Shown here one piece after another: positions 58,071 to 64,000 of a stretch of 64,000 nt of DNA (its first letter is position 1; each line of letters starts with the position of its first letter). Location of the stretch: positions 46,840 through 110,839 of the forward strand of contig NZ_JAHZTD010000005.1 of the NCBI RefSeq assembly GCF_019599275.1, written 5' to 3'. The notes beneath the pieces were generated by a model. The model did no database searches and was not told where the DNA came from. It saw only the letters and a program-made list of their open reading frames with translations. Origin of the DNA: Hymenobacter sp. HSC-4F20 (GTDB lineage: Bacteria > Bacteroidota > Bacteroidia > Cytophagales > Hymenobacteraceae). A program made the translations under genes and the position numbers.

Positions 58071-58099
58071 AGGCGAAACCTAGGTTTCGCCTTTTCTTT
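58071..58099 (+). terminator. Terminator after parB
   Basis: AGGCGAAACC/GGTTTCGCCT with a TA loop, then TTTCTTT. It could end or weaken transcription before the DUF5683 pair. Confidence 0.75.
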
Positions 58100-58109
58100 C
58101 CCTCTCCTT

Positions 58110-58745
58110 ATGTTCGAATTACGCCCTGTGGCTTCTCTCTCGCTGCTGTTGCCAGTTACTCTGCTGCTGGCGCGAGTAGCTCACGGGCAGCAAGCACTTG
58201 CCGCACCGGGCTCCAGCCGAACGCAGGAAAGGCTGCTCGGGCATTCTGTTACGCCACCCCAAAAAGCCGGAATTCTGTCGGCAGTGGTGCCAGGCGCTGG
58301 TCAGGTGTATAACCATCAGCTCTGGAAACTGCCGTTGGTGTACGGCGCACTAGGAGGTGCTACCTACCTGGAGGTCCTTTACTGGCGGCGCTACCAAGAA
58401 TATCGGCGGGGATACGAAGCCAGAAAGCGCTTGGCACAAGGTGAGCTAACGGCGGTAGATACCGGCCGAAATTCTGGCAAAGAACCCACGGATGCAGCCC
58501 AAAAATCACAGTTTTACCGTTACCGAACAGTCCGCGACTCCTGGATGGGCATAACAGCGGCCCTTTATGGGGGGCAGATACTGGATGCAATAGCTGCTGC
58601 CCACTTACGCAACTTTGATGTAAGTGAAAATCTGGCGCTTCATCTTCACCCCACTATGCTAGCTACTGGTATCACGCCCGTAGCCTTCGGTGTACAAGTG
58701 CAGCTTCACGTATTTCCTCACGTTTCTTCCCAGCTCCTGCCATGA
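58110..58745 (+). CDS. DUF5683 membrane protein, copy 1
   Basis: 211 residues. A signal peptide or first helix ends near A-H-G-Q. The DUF5683 core is P-P-Q-K-A-G-I-L-S-A-V-V-P-G-A-G-Q-V-Y-N-H, W-K-L-P-L-V-Y-G-A-L-G-G, with a later helix around residues 145-165 and I-A-A-A-H-L-R-N-F-D-V-S. The family is found beside parB in many Bacteroidota but has no assigned activity. It overlaps the second copy by ATGA, so they are translated together. Confidence 0.88.
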   Translation: MFELRPVASLSLLLPVTLLLARVAHGQQALAAPGSSRTQERLLGHSVTPPQKAGILSAVVPGAGQVYNHQLWKLPLVYGALGGATYLEVLYWRRYQEYRRGYEARKRLAQGELTAVDTGRNSGKEPTDAAQKSQFYRYRTVRDSWMGITAALYGGQILDAIAAAHLRNFDVSENLALHLHPTMLATGITPVAFGVQVQLHVFPHVSSQLLP

Positions 58746-59380
58746 ACTTTCTGCGCTTTCTTCAACTGACGGGTGCGGTGCTTCTTTGGCTTGGGCTACA
58801 CCGGCCTCTATCGGCTCAAACCGTTACAGTGGGCCCCGACTCGGCGCGAGTGGCAACCCCTACGGTTTCTGACTCGCTCAGGCGCACGGAGCGGCTGTTT
58901 GGCAAGCGCGTAACCCGCCCCCAAAAGGCGGCCCTGCTGGCCTTGATGCTCCCCGGCGCCGGCCAGATTTACAACCACCGCTACTGGAAGCTCCCCTTGG
59001 TGTACGGGGCAATCGGTGGCACCGGCTACGGCCTGTACTTCTACCAAAAGGCTTTTAAAGAGTACAAGCAGGGGAAAGCGGAGTTAGCCAACCTACCCGC
59101 TGGTACCTCTCCTTCCATACTCAGTGGCCCGCGTGTGCGGCTGGAAACCAGCGCGGCCAATGTGGAAGCGGGCCTGGTAGGCTACCGCCGTTACCGCGAC
59201 ACGTTTATTGCCTACACAGCGGTGGCCTACGGTATCACTATTCTGGATGCCCTGGTCGACGCTCACCTGCGCGACTTCGACATCAGCGACGACCTGGCGC
59301 TGCGCCTGGAGCCTGCCCTGCTTCCCACGGCTACGCCCCTTCCTGGCACCGGCCTGGCCCTTACCTTGCACTTGAAATAA
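58742..59380 (+). CDS. DUF5683 membrane protein, copy 2
   Basis: 212 residues. Signal peptide, then R-P-Q-K-A-A-L-L-A-L-M-L-P-G-A-G-Q-I-Y-N-H, W-K-L-P-L-V-Y-G-A-I-G-G and L-V-D-A-H-L-R-D-F-D-I-S, aligned along its whole length with copy 1. This copy keeps more of the usual family sequence, so copy 1 may be the diverged duplicate. Cell envelope location is expected. It lies 74 bases upstream of dapB. Confidence 0.9.
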   Translation: MNFLRFLQLTGAVLLWLGLHRPLSAQTVTVGPDSARVATPTVSDSLRRTERLFGKRVTRPQKAALLALMLPGAGQIYNHRYWKLPLVYGAIGGTGYGLYFYQKAFKEYKQGKAELANLPAGTSPSILSGPRVRLETSAANVEAGLVGYRRYRDTFIAYTAVAYGITILDALVDAHLRDFDISDDLALRLEPALLPTATPLPGTGLALTLHLK

Positions 59381-59454
59381 AGCGGCGCCGACCTCCCTGG
59401 CTTTTCAGAACAGGTTCTGCCGCCTACGTACACTCTGCTTATAGAATCTCCCCA

Positions 59455-60174
59455 ATGAAGCTCCTGCTGATTGGCTACGGCAAAATGGGCCGGGCCATCG
59501 AAGCCCAGGCTATTGCCCGCGGCCACCAGATTGCCGGCATCGTGGACCCGACCCGGCCCGAGGTGCACATCTCCGATTTCACGCCCGCTCAGGTAGATGC
59601 GGCCATTGAGTTTACCCACCCCGACGCGGCCTTTCAGAACGTGGTGGCCTGCCTGAAGCAGGGTATCCCGGTGGTGTGCGGCTCCACGGGCTGGCTGCAC
59701 CATTTTTCGGAAGCCCAGGCCCTGAGCCAGCAAACCAATACGCCCCTGTTTTACGCTTCCAACTACAGCGTAGGCGTGAACCTGTTCTTCCACTTCAACG
59801 AGTACATAGCCGCCAAAATGCACCAGTTCGGCGGCTACAACGTGCAGGTGCGTGAGATTCACCACACCCAGAAAGTGGACCAGCCCAGCGGCACGGCCCT
59901 GACAACTGCCGAAGGTATTCTGCGCCACTTTCCGGCCAAAACCACTTGGCGCAATGAAGCCACTGAGGTACCCAACGAGCTGGCTATTCTCTCCGAGCGG
60001 GAGGGGGCAGTAGTGGGTACCCATATCGTTACCTACTCCTCCCCCGCCGATAGCATCGAGCTAAAGCACGAGGCGCATACCCGCGAAGGATTTGTGCAGG
60101 GCGCTCTGCTGGCCGCCGAGTGGCTGCCCGGCCGCCGGGGGGTGTTTGGTATGAAGGATTTGCTGGGGCTGTAG
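59455..60174 (+). CDS. dapB: 4-hydroxy-tetrahydrodipicolinate reductase
   Basis: 239 residues, the short Bacteroidota form. N-terminal G-Y-G-K-M-G-R cofactor loop, central A-S-N-Y-S-V-G-V-N and E-I-H-H-T-Q-K-V-D-Q-P-S-G-T-A (catalytic His and Lys, substrate SGTA loop). It reduces dihydrodipicolinate-type substrate in lysine and diaminopimelate synthesis, which feeds peptidoglycan. Confidence 0.96.
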   Translation: MKLLLIGYGKMGRAIEAQAIARGHQIAGIVDPTRPEVHISDFTPAQVDAAIEFTHPDAAFQNVVACLKQGIPVVCGSTGWLHHFSEAQALSQQTNTPLFYASNYSVGVNLFFHFNEYIAAKMHQFGGYNVQVREIHHTQKVDQPSGTALTTAEGILRHFPAKTTWRNEATEVPNELAILSEREGAVVGTHIVTYSSPADSIELKHEAHTREGFVQGALLAAEWLPGRRGVFGMKDLLGL

Positions 60175-60383
60175 GTGACGAAATAGTGGGCTGGTGAACG
60201 GATGTCTATTGTACTGTCTGCGCCATTTGAGCAGTGTGAACAATAAGCTTACGGCTCACAATTTCACCATTCCACCCTCTCACAATTTCACCTCTATCCG
60301 CATTATTTCGCATCTTCCGGCGTTCAAGTCGGAAAGGGGCTGGCGCGTGCCGGCAATTCGTTTTTTCTGGCCTCCGATTCATT

Positions 60384-61592
60384 ATGGCAGTACAATCCTG
60401 GGAGAAATATCTCGAAAAAAATAAGCCAGCGCCGGCTCCTCCGGCCGGGCCGCCCAAGAAGCGCAAGAGCGCCATGCGGGAATGGGGGGACGCCATTCTG
60501 TTCGCAGTGGTGGCCGCCACCCTTATTCGCTGGGCTACGTTTGAGGCCTACACCATCCCAACGCCCTCTATGGAGCACTCCCTGTTGGTAGGCGACTATC
60601 TGTTCGTGAGCAAGCTGCACTACGGCCCCCGAACGCCCCAAACGCCCCTGCAGGTGCCGCTCACCCACCAAACCATCTGGGGCACCAGCCTGAAAAGCTA
60701 TTCCGACCTGATTCAGCTGCCCAGCTACCGTCTGCCGGGCTTCTCGGAAATTAAAAACAACGACGTGGTGGTGTTCAATGTCCCGTTTGAGGCTGAACAC
60801 CCTGCCGACCTGCGCACGAACTACATCAAGCGCTGCGTAGCCATTGCCGGCGACGTGCTGGAGATTAAGCAAGGGCAAGTGTTCATCAACGGCAAAGCGG
60901 CCAAGAACTACCCCGAGATGCAGAGCAGCTACTTTCTGCAGGTGCCCCAACCCAACGACGACCTGGCCGACGCCTTTAAGCAGTTCGGCGTGGTGAATTA
61001 CGACTCACCGGATGGCATGCCCTTTCAGATGCAGACCGCGCAGTACGGCCTGGGCTACGAGGTGCACATGACCAAAGCCGCCTACGACTACTTCAAGCAG
61101 CAGCCGTACGTGAAAGGCATCGTTGATTTGAAAACGCCCGTGGGCCAGCCCGAGCGCCAACAGGTTTTCCCCAACAATCCCGACTCGCCCTACAGTCAGC
61201 CCCTGCAAAACCCGCCCTTCCCGACTTGGAGCAAGGACAACTACGGGCCGTTGCAAATCCCCAAGGAAGGCCAGACGGTACAGCTCACGGCGCAGAATTC
61301 GCCTATTTACCAGAAAATTATCCTGCGCTACGAGCACAACGAGGGCATGAGCGTGGATGCTAACGGGCAGATTCTGCAAAATGGGCAGCCGCTGAAGAGC
61401 TACACCTTCAAGCAGAACTACTACTTTATGATGGGCGACAACCGCCACAACTCCCTCGACTCCCGCTTCTGGGGTTTTGTCCCCGAGGACCACATTGTGG
61501 GCAAAGCCGTGCTCATTTGGCTGTCCGTTGACCCGAATGCATCCTTTGCCCAGAAGATCCGCTGGAGCCGCCTGTTTAATCTAGTCGACTAA
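60384..61592 (+). CDS. lepB: Signal peptidase I
   Basis: 402 residues. One N-terminal membrane helix (about 36-52), catalytic Ser62 in T-I-P-T-P-S-M-E-H-S and general-base Lys149 in N-Y-I-K-R-C-V-A-I-A-G-D. About 170 residues separate this from the last box, G-D-N-R-H-N-S-L-D-S-R-F-W-G, a large periplasmic insert usual for Bacteroidota. It cleaves signal peptides on the outer side of the inner membrane. Confidence 0.96.
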   Translation: MAVQSWEKYLEKNKPAPAPPAGPPKKRKSAMREWGDAILFAVVAATLIRWATFEAYTIPTPSMEHSLLVGDYLFVSKLHYGPRTPQTPLQVPLTHQTIWGTSLKSYSDLIQLPSYRLPGFSEIKNNDVVVFNVPFEAEHPADLRTNYIKRCVAIAGDVLEIKQGQVFINGKAAKNYPEMQSSYFLQVPQPNDDLADAFKQFGVVNYDSPDGMPFQMQTAQYGLGYEVHMTKAAYDYFKQQPYVKGIVDLKTPVGQPERQQVFPNNPDSPYSQPLQNPPFPTWSKDNYGPLQIPKEGQTVQLTAQNSPIYQKIILRYEHNEGMSVDANGQILQNGQPLKSYTFKQNYYFMMGDNRHNSLDSRFWGFVPEDHIVGKAVLIWLSVDPNASFAQKIRWSRLFNLVD

Positions 61593-61654
61593 TCACGGGG
61601 GTTCTCGGATGGGGTCGGAATAATCGGCTTTTGTAGCTGAGTAGTTTACCAACG

Positions 61655-61716
61655 GCTAGCCCCACACCCAACGCGCCGCTTCCTACTAGAAGCAGCGCGT
61701 TGGGTGTGGGGCTAGC
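61655..61716. terminator. 28-bp hairpin between lepB and ung
   Basis: Outer arms 61655-61676 and 61695-61716 are perfect over 22 bp; one mismatch later, five more pairs (GCTTC/GAAGC) close on a 6-base loop. Convergent genes on both sides. Confidence 0.78.
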
Positions 61717-61794
61717 TATTTTCAGATGGCACAGACGCAGAGTAATCGTCTACAAAGTCTGACTTCTCTGGCTCCATCCGAGAAACCCCGTGGC

Positions 61795-62460
61795 TCACCA
61801 CTGAATGGGGGCTTTGCCGTGCTGCTGGAGGTAGGCATTGGTTTGGCTGAAGGGGCGGGAGCCGAAGAAGCCCCGGTCGGCGGCGTAGGGCGAGGGGTGG
61901 GCAGCCTTGAGCACGAGGTGCTTGCGGGTATCGATAATTTCGCCCTTCTTCTGGGCGGAAGCTCCCCAAAGAATAAACACCACGTGTTCTTTCTGCTCGG
62001 AAATCTGCTGGATAACGGCGTCCGTAAACTGCTCCCAACCCTTTTTCTGGTGGCTGGCTGGCTCGCCGGCTCGCACGGTGAGGGTAGCATTCAGGAGCAG
62101 TACGCCCTGCTGGGCCCACCGGTCGAGGTTGCCATTGGGGGCGGGCGGCGTACCGGGAATATCGGTTTGCAGCTCCTTGAAAATATTTTGCAGGGAAGGA
62201 GGCGTCCGGACGCCTTCGGCCACCGAGAAGCTTAACCCATGCGCCTGGCCTTTGCCATGGTAGGGGTCCTGGCCCAGAATCACTACCTTGACTTCATCGA
62301 AGGGACAGGCCTCAAAAGCGTGAAAAATTTGGGGCCCCGGCGGGTACACGGCTGTGGTAGCGTACTCACCCTTCACAAAGGCAATAAGATGCTGGAAATA
62401 CGGTTTTTCAAACTCCGGGGCTAGTACCTTGCGCCAGCTTTCTTCTATCTTTACAGACAT
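61795..62460 (-). CDS. ung: Uracil-DNA glycosylase, family 1
   Basis: 221 residues from ATG 62460. Catalytic motif I-L-G-Q-D-P-Y-H-G (Asp65 and His68) and the DNA-intercalation motif H-P-S-P-Y-A-A are intact, with L-L-L-N-A-T-L-T-V and F-I-L-W-G between. It removes uracil from DNA. The longer frame starting at 62505 is not conserved. Confidence 0.97.
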   Translation of the reverse strand: MSVKIEESWRKVLAPEFEKPYFQHLIAFVKGEYATTAVYPPGPQIFHAFEACPFDEVKVVILGQDPYHGKGQAHGLSFSVAEGVRTPPSLQNIFKELQTDIPGTPPAPNGNLDRWAQQGVLLLNATLTVRAGEPASHQKKGWEQFTDAVIQQISEQKEHVVFILWGASAQKKGEIIDTRKHLVLKAAHPSPYAADRGFFGSRPFSQTNAYLQQHGKAPIQW

Positions 62461-62472
62461 ACGGGAGAGGAT

Positions 62473-62480
62473 TATTTTTG
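62473..62480 (+). promoter_or_regulatory. -7 box (TATTTTTG) upstream of apaG
   Basis: An exact TAnnTTTG match between the divergent ung and apaG starts, giving apaG a leader of about 85 bases. Confidence 0.4.
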
Positions 62481-62571
62481 CGATTGAGTGGGCCTTAACG
62501 TGCACTAGCTACGTAGATAAACCAAATTCCGCATACGGCTGTTAGCTTTTTCTACCCGGACCCCAGGCGCT

Positions 62572-62958
62572 ATGAATACCATTTCCACCCAGGGTGTAAC
62601 CGTTAGCGTTACCACCAACTACCTACCCGACTACTCTAGCCCGGGTCAGGAGCATTACGTTTTTGCCTACAAAATTGATATCCGCAACAACAGCGAGTAT
62701 ACGGTGAAGCTGTTGCGCCGCCACTGGTACATCTACGACGCCAATGGCGTGGTGCGGGAGGTGGAAGGTGAAGGCGTAGTCGGTCAGCAGCCTGTGCTGG
62801 AGCCCGGCGAGTCCCACCAGTACGTATCAGGTTGCAACCTAAAGTCGGGGCTGGGCAAGATGCGCGGCACCTACCAGATGGAGCGCCTGATGGACGGCAG
62901 CGAGTTTACGGTAGAAATTCCGGAGTTTACCCTCGTGGTGCCCTACCGCCTCAACTAG
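62572..62958 (+). CDS. apaG: ApaG-family protein (DUF525)
   Basis: 128 residues, the full length of the ApaG fold. Key parts are F-A-Y-K-I-D-I-R-N-N-S-E-Y-T-V-K-L-L-R-R-H-W, G-V-V-G-Q-Q-P-V-L-E-P-G-E-S-H-Q-Y and M-R-G-T-Y-Q-M. In other bacteria it is linked to cobalt/magnesium tolerance and Ap4A control; the direct activity is unresolved. Cytoplasmic. Confidence 0.94.
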   Translation: MNTISTQGVTVSVTTNYLPDYSSPGQEHYVFAYKIDIRNNSEYTVKLLRRHWYIYDANGVVREVEGEGVVGQQPVLEPGESHQYVSGCNLKSGLGKMRGTYQMERLMDGSEFTVEIPEFTLVVPYRLN

Positions 62959-62984
62959 CCGGCTCCTTTTACCAAATGCCTTTG

Positions 62985-63016
62985 GCCGCCCCGCATTACA
63001 CGGGGCGGCTTTTTTT
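62985..63016 (+). terminator. Terminator after apaG
   Basis: Stem GCCGCCCCG/CGGGGCGGC, seven-base loop CATTACA, then TTTTTTT at 63010-63016. Confidence 0.9.
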
Positions 63017-63040
63017 CGCCCGCTACTACCGGGCATCCCG

Positions 63041-63048
63041 TATCTTCG
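63041..63048 (+). promoter_or_regulatory. -7-like box (TATCTTCG) for the methyltransferase gene
   Basis: One mismatch from TAnnTTTG; it falls between the apaG terminator and the likely GTG start at 63084. Confidence 0.4.
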
Positions 63049-63083
63049 CAGCCTCCCCTGTTTGCCTCATCACTAGAGCCTGC

Positions 63084-63941
63084 GTGGCGGGCTCTGCTGC
63101 GTTTGCGCCGTTGCTTTTCCAGATTATCAGCTATTTCCGCTTCTTAGTGCGGTCCGGCAACGCGCACGGACTGCACTCGCCTTTCGTGTTCGGCCTGTAT
63201 GCGCACGTAATTAACCACACGGGGCACTTCGCCGCCTACGAGGCCGTGGAAGCCCGGCGCCGGGAGCTGCTGACCGACCCTACCCGTATTCAGGTCCGCG
63301 ACTTTGGGGCGGGCTCCCGCACTGGCGCGGGCCGGCAGCGCCGCCTGCGCGACATTGCCCGCACCGCGGCCAAGCCCCCGAAGCTGGGGCAGCTGCTGTT
63401 TCGCCTGGTTAATCAGTTTCAGCCGCGCACCGTGGTAGAGCTGGGCACCTCCCTGGGTTTGACCACTGCCTACCTCAGCGCCGCAAACTCGCGGGCCCGG
63501 GTCCTCACCTTCGAAGGCTGCCCGGCGACGGCAGAAGTTGCCCGCGAAACGTTCCAGAGCCTGGGCCTGGCCAACATCCGCCTCGTGGAAGGCAACCTCG
63601 ACGATACGCTGGCTCCTACCCTTGCCACTCTCGCCGAACCCGTGGACTTTGCCTTTTTCGATGGCAACCACCGCTACGAGCCTACGCTGCGCTACTTTGA
63701 GCAACTCAACCAGCACCGCTCTGAGCACAGCGTATTCGTGCTGGATGACATTCACTGGTCGGGGGAAATGGAACGGGCCTGGGAAGCCATCCGGCAGCAC
63801 CCGGACGTTACGCTCACCCTCGACCTGTTTTACATCGGCTTGGTCTTTTTCCGGCGCAACCAGCCTAAGCAGCACTTTACCCTGCGCTTCGACCACGTGG
63901 TTGATAAGGTGCTGGAAGCCAGCATCCGTCTTTCCTCTTAA
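63084..63941 (+). CDS. Class I SAM-dependent methyltransferase
   Basis: About 285 residues. No ATG precedes the conserved part, so GTG 63084 is proposed; TTG 63111 is the alternative. After F-L-V-R-S-G-N-A-H-G-L-H-S-P-F-V-F come R-D-F-G-A-G-S-R and the SAM site V-V-E-L-G-T-S-L-G-L-T-T-A-Y-L, then F-A-F-F-D-G-N-H-R-Y-E (acidic metal/catalytic site) and V-F-V-L-D-D-I-H-W-S. This resembles the O-methyltransferase-like group. Substrate unknown. It follows apaG but has its own promoter. Confidence 0.85.
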   Translation: MAGSAAFAPLLFQIISYFRFLVRSGNAHGLHSPFVFGLYAHVINHTGHFAAYEAVEARRRELLTDPTRIQVRDFGAGSRTGAGRQRRLRDIARTAAKPPKLGQLLFRLVNQFQPRTVVELGTSLGLTTAYLSAANSRARVLTFEGCPATAEVARETFQSLGLANIRLVEGNLDDTLAPTLATLAEPVDFAFFDGNHRYEPTLRYFEQLNQHRSEHSVFVLDDIHWSGEMERAWEAIRQHPDVTLTLDLFYIGLVFFRRNQPKQHFTLRFDHVVDKVLEASIRLSS

Positions 63942-63973
63942 CAACGGCAGCACCCCTACCCGGCGCGGGGCGT

Positions 63974-64000
63974 GTTCATGGGTGTACTACATCCATGAAC
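63974..64000. repeat. Inverted repeat cut by the window end
   Basis: GTTCATGG (63974-63981) and CCATGAAC (63993-64000) are perfect complements with an 11-base spacer; the right arm stops exactly at the last base, so the repeat probably continues beyond the window. Confidence 0.5.

Overview
This window looks like a chromosomal segment from a GC-rich member of the Bacteroidota, most likely a Hymenobacter-like bacterium (Cytophagales). That placement is inferred from gene content and base composition, not from a marker gene. Supporting signs are a SusC/SusD pair, three proteins with type IX secretion (T9SS) C-terminal sorting domains, several DUF families common in Bacteroidota, the gene order parA-parB-DUF5683-dapB-lepB, the order pyrG-yidC, and promoter -7 boxes of the TAnnTTTG type in place of Shine-Dalgarno-led sigma70 promoters. 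I saw no rRNA, tRNA, CRISPR array, transposase or phage gene.

Layout. 0-10 kb: end of a DUF2059 gene, an HGSNAT/DUF5009-type membrane acyltransferase, then a SusC-SusD-lipoprotein operon and a GHL10-type glycosidase. 10-17 kb: a VanX-type dipeptidase, a decayed gene, two small disordered proteins, a single-pass membrane protein and a rhomboid protease that share an N-terminal motif, a T9SS cargo protein, an alpha/beta hydrolase and a PaaE-like flavin/2Fe-2S reductase. 17-24 kb: an alpha-glucan block with GH31 alpha-glucosidase, a protein that resembles only the first half of a glycogen synthase, a DUF1905/YdeI protein, and a eukaryotic-type GlgB. 24-37 kb: gamma-glutamyltransferase, three small helical paralogs, an AraC regulator, DUF983, a GH13 amylase, an amidohydrolase remnant, a class D beta-lactamase, a second YdeI-type protein, aldo/keto reductase, GNAT, DUF421, hydrolase and VOC genes. 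37-46 kb: a large secreted GH5/CBM6 enzyme, a SerB-SerA fusion, an FG-GAP repeat T9SS protein and a PBP4-type peptidase. 46-56 kb: a MocA-type oxidoreductase, an unknown secreted protein, pyrG, yidC, a peptide-binding lipoprotein and an UPF0173 hydrolase. 56-64 kb: parA, parB, two tandem DUF5683 genes, dapB, lepB, ung, apaG and a methyltransferase.

Themes. Polysaccharide capture and breakdown (SusCD, GHL10, GH31, GH13, GH5) sits beside glycogen remodelling (GlgB and the half-synthase). Wall metabolism is represented by VanX-like, PBP4-like, gamma-GT and OXA-like enzymes. The housekeeping core is at the right end.

Most unusual observations: a GlgA-like protein with no catalytic C-terminal half, coupled to a YdeI-family gene; an uncharacterised three-member helical protein family; a rhomboid protease paired with a possible single-pass substrate; -7 boxes lying 4-9 bp from start codons, which suggests leaderless mRNAs; split parS-like half-sites before parB; and many long, nearly perfect inverted repeats between genes, including a dispersed GTCATnCTGAGC family. 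Start codons were chosen from signal peptides, family N-termini and promoter spacing, so several genes start downstream of their longest reading frame.
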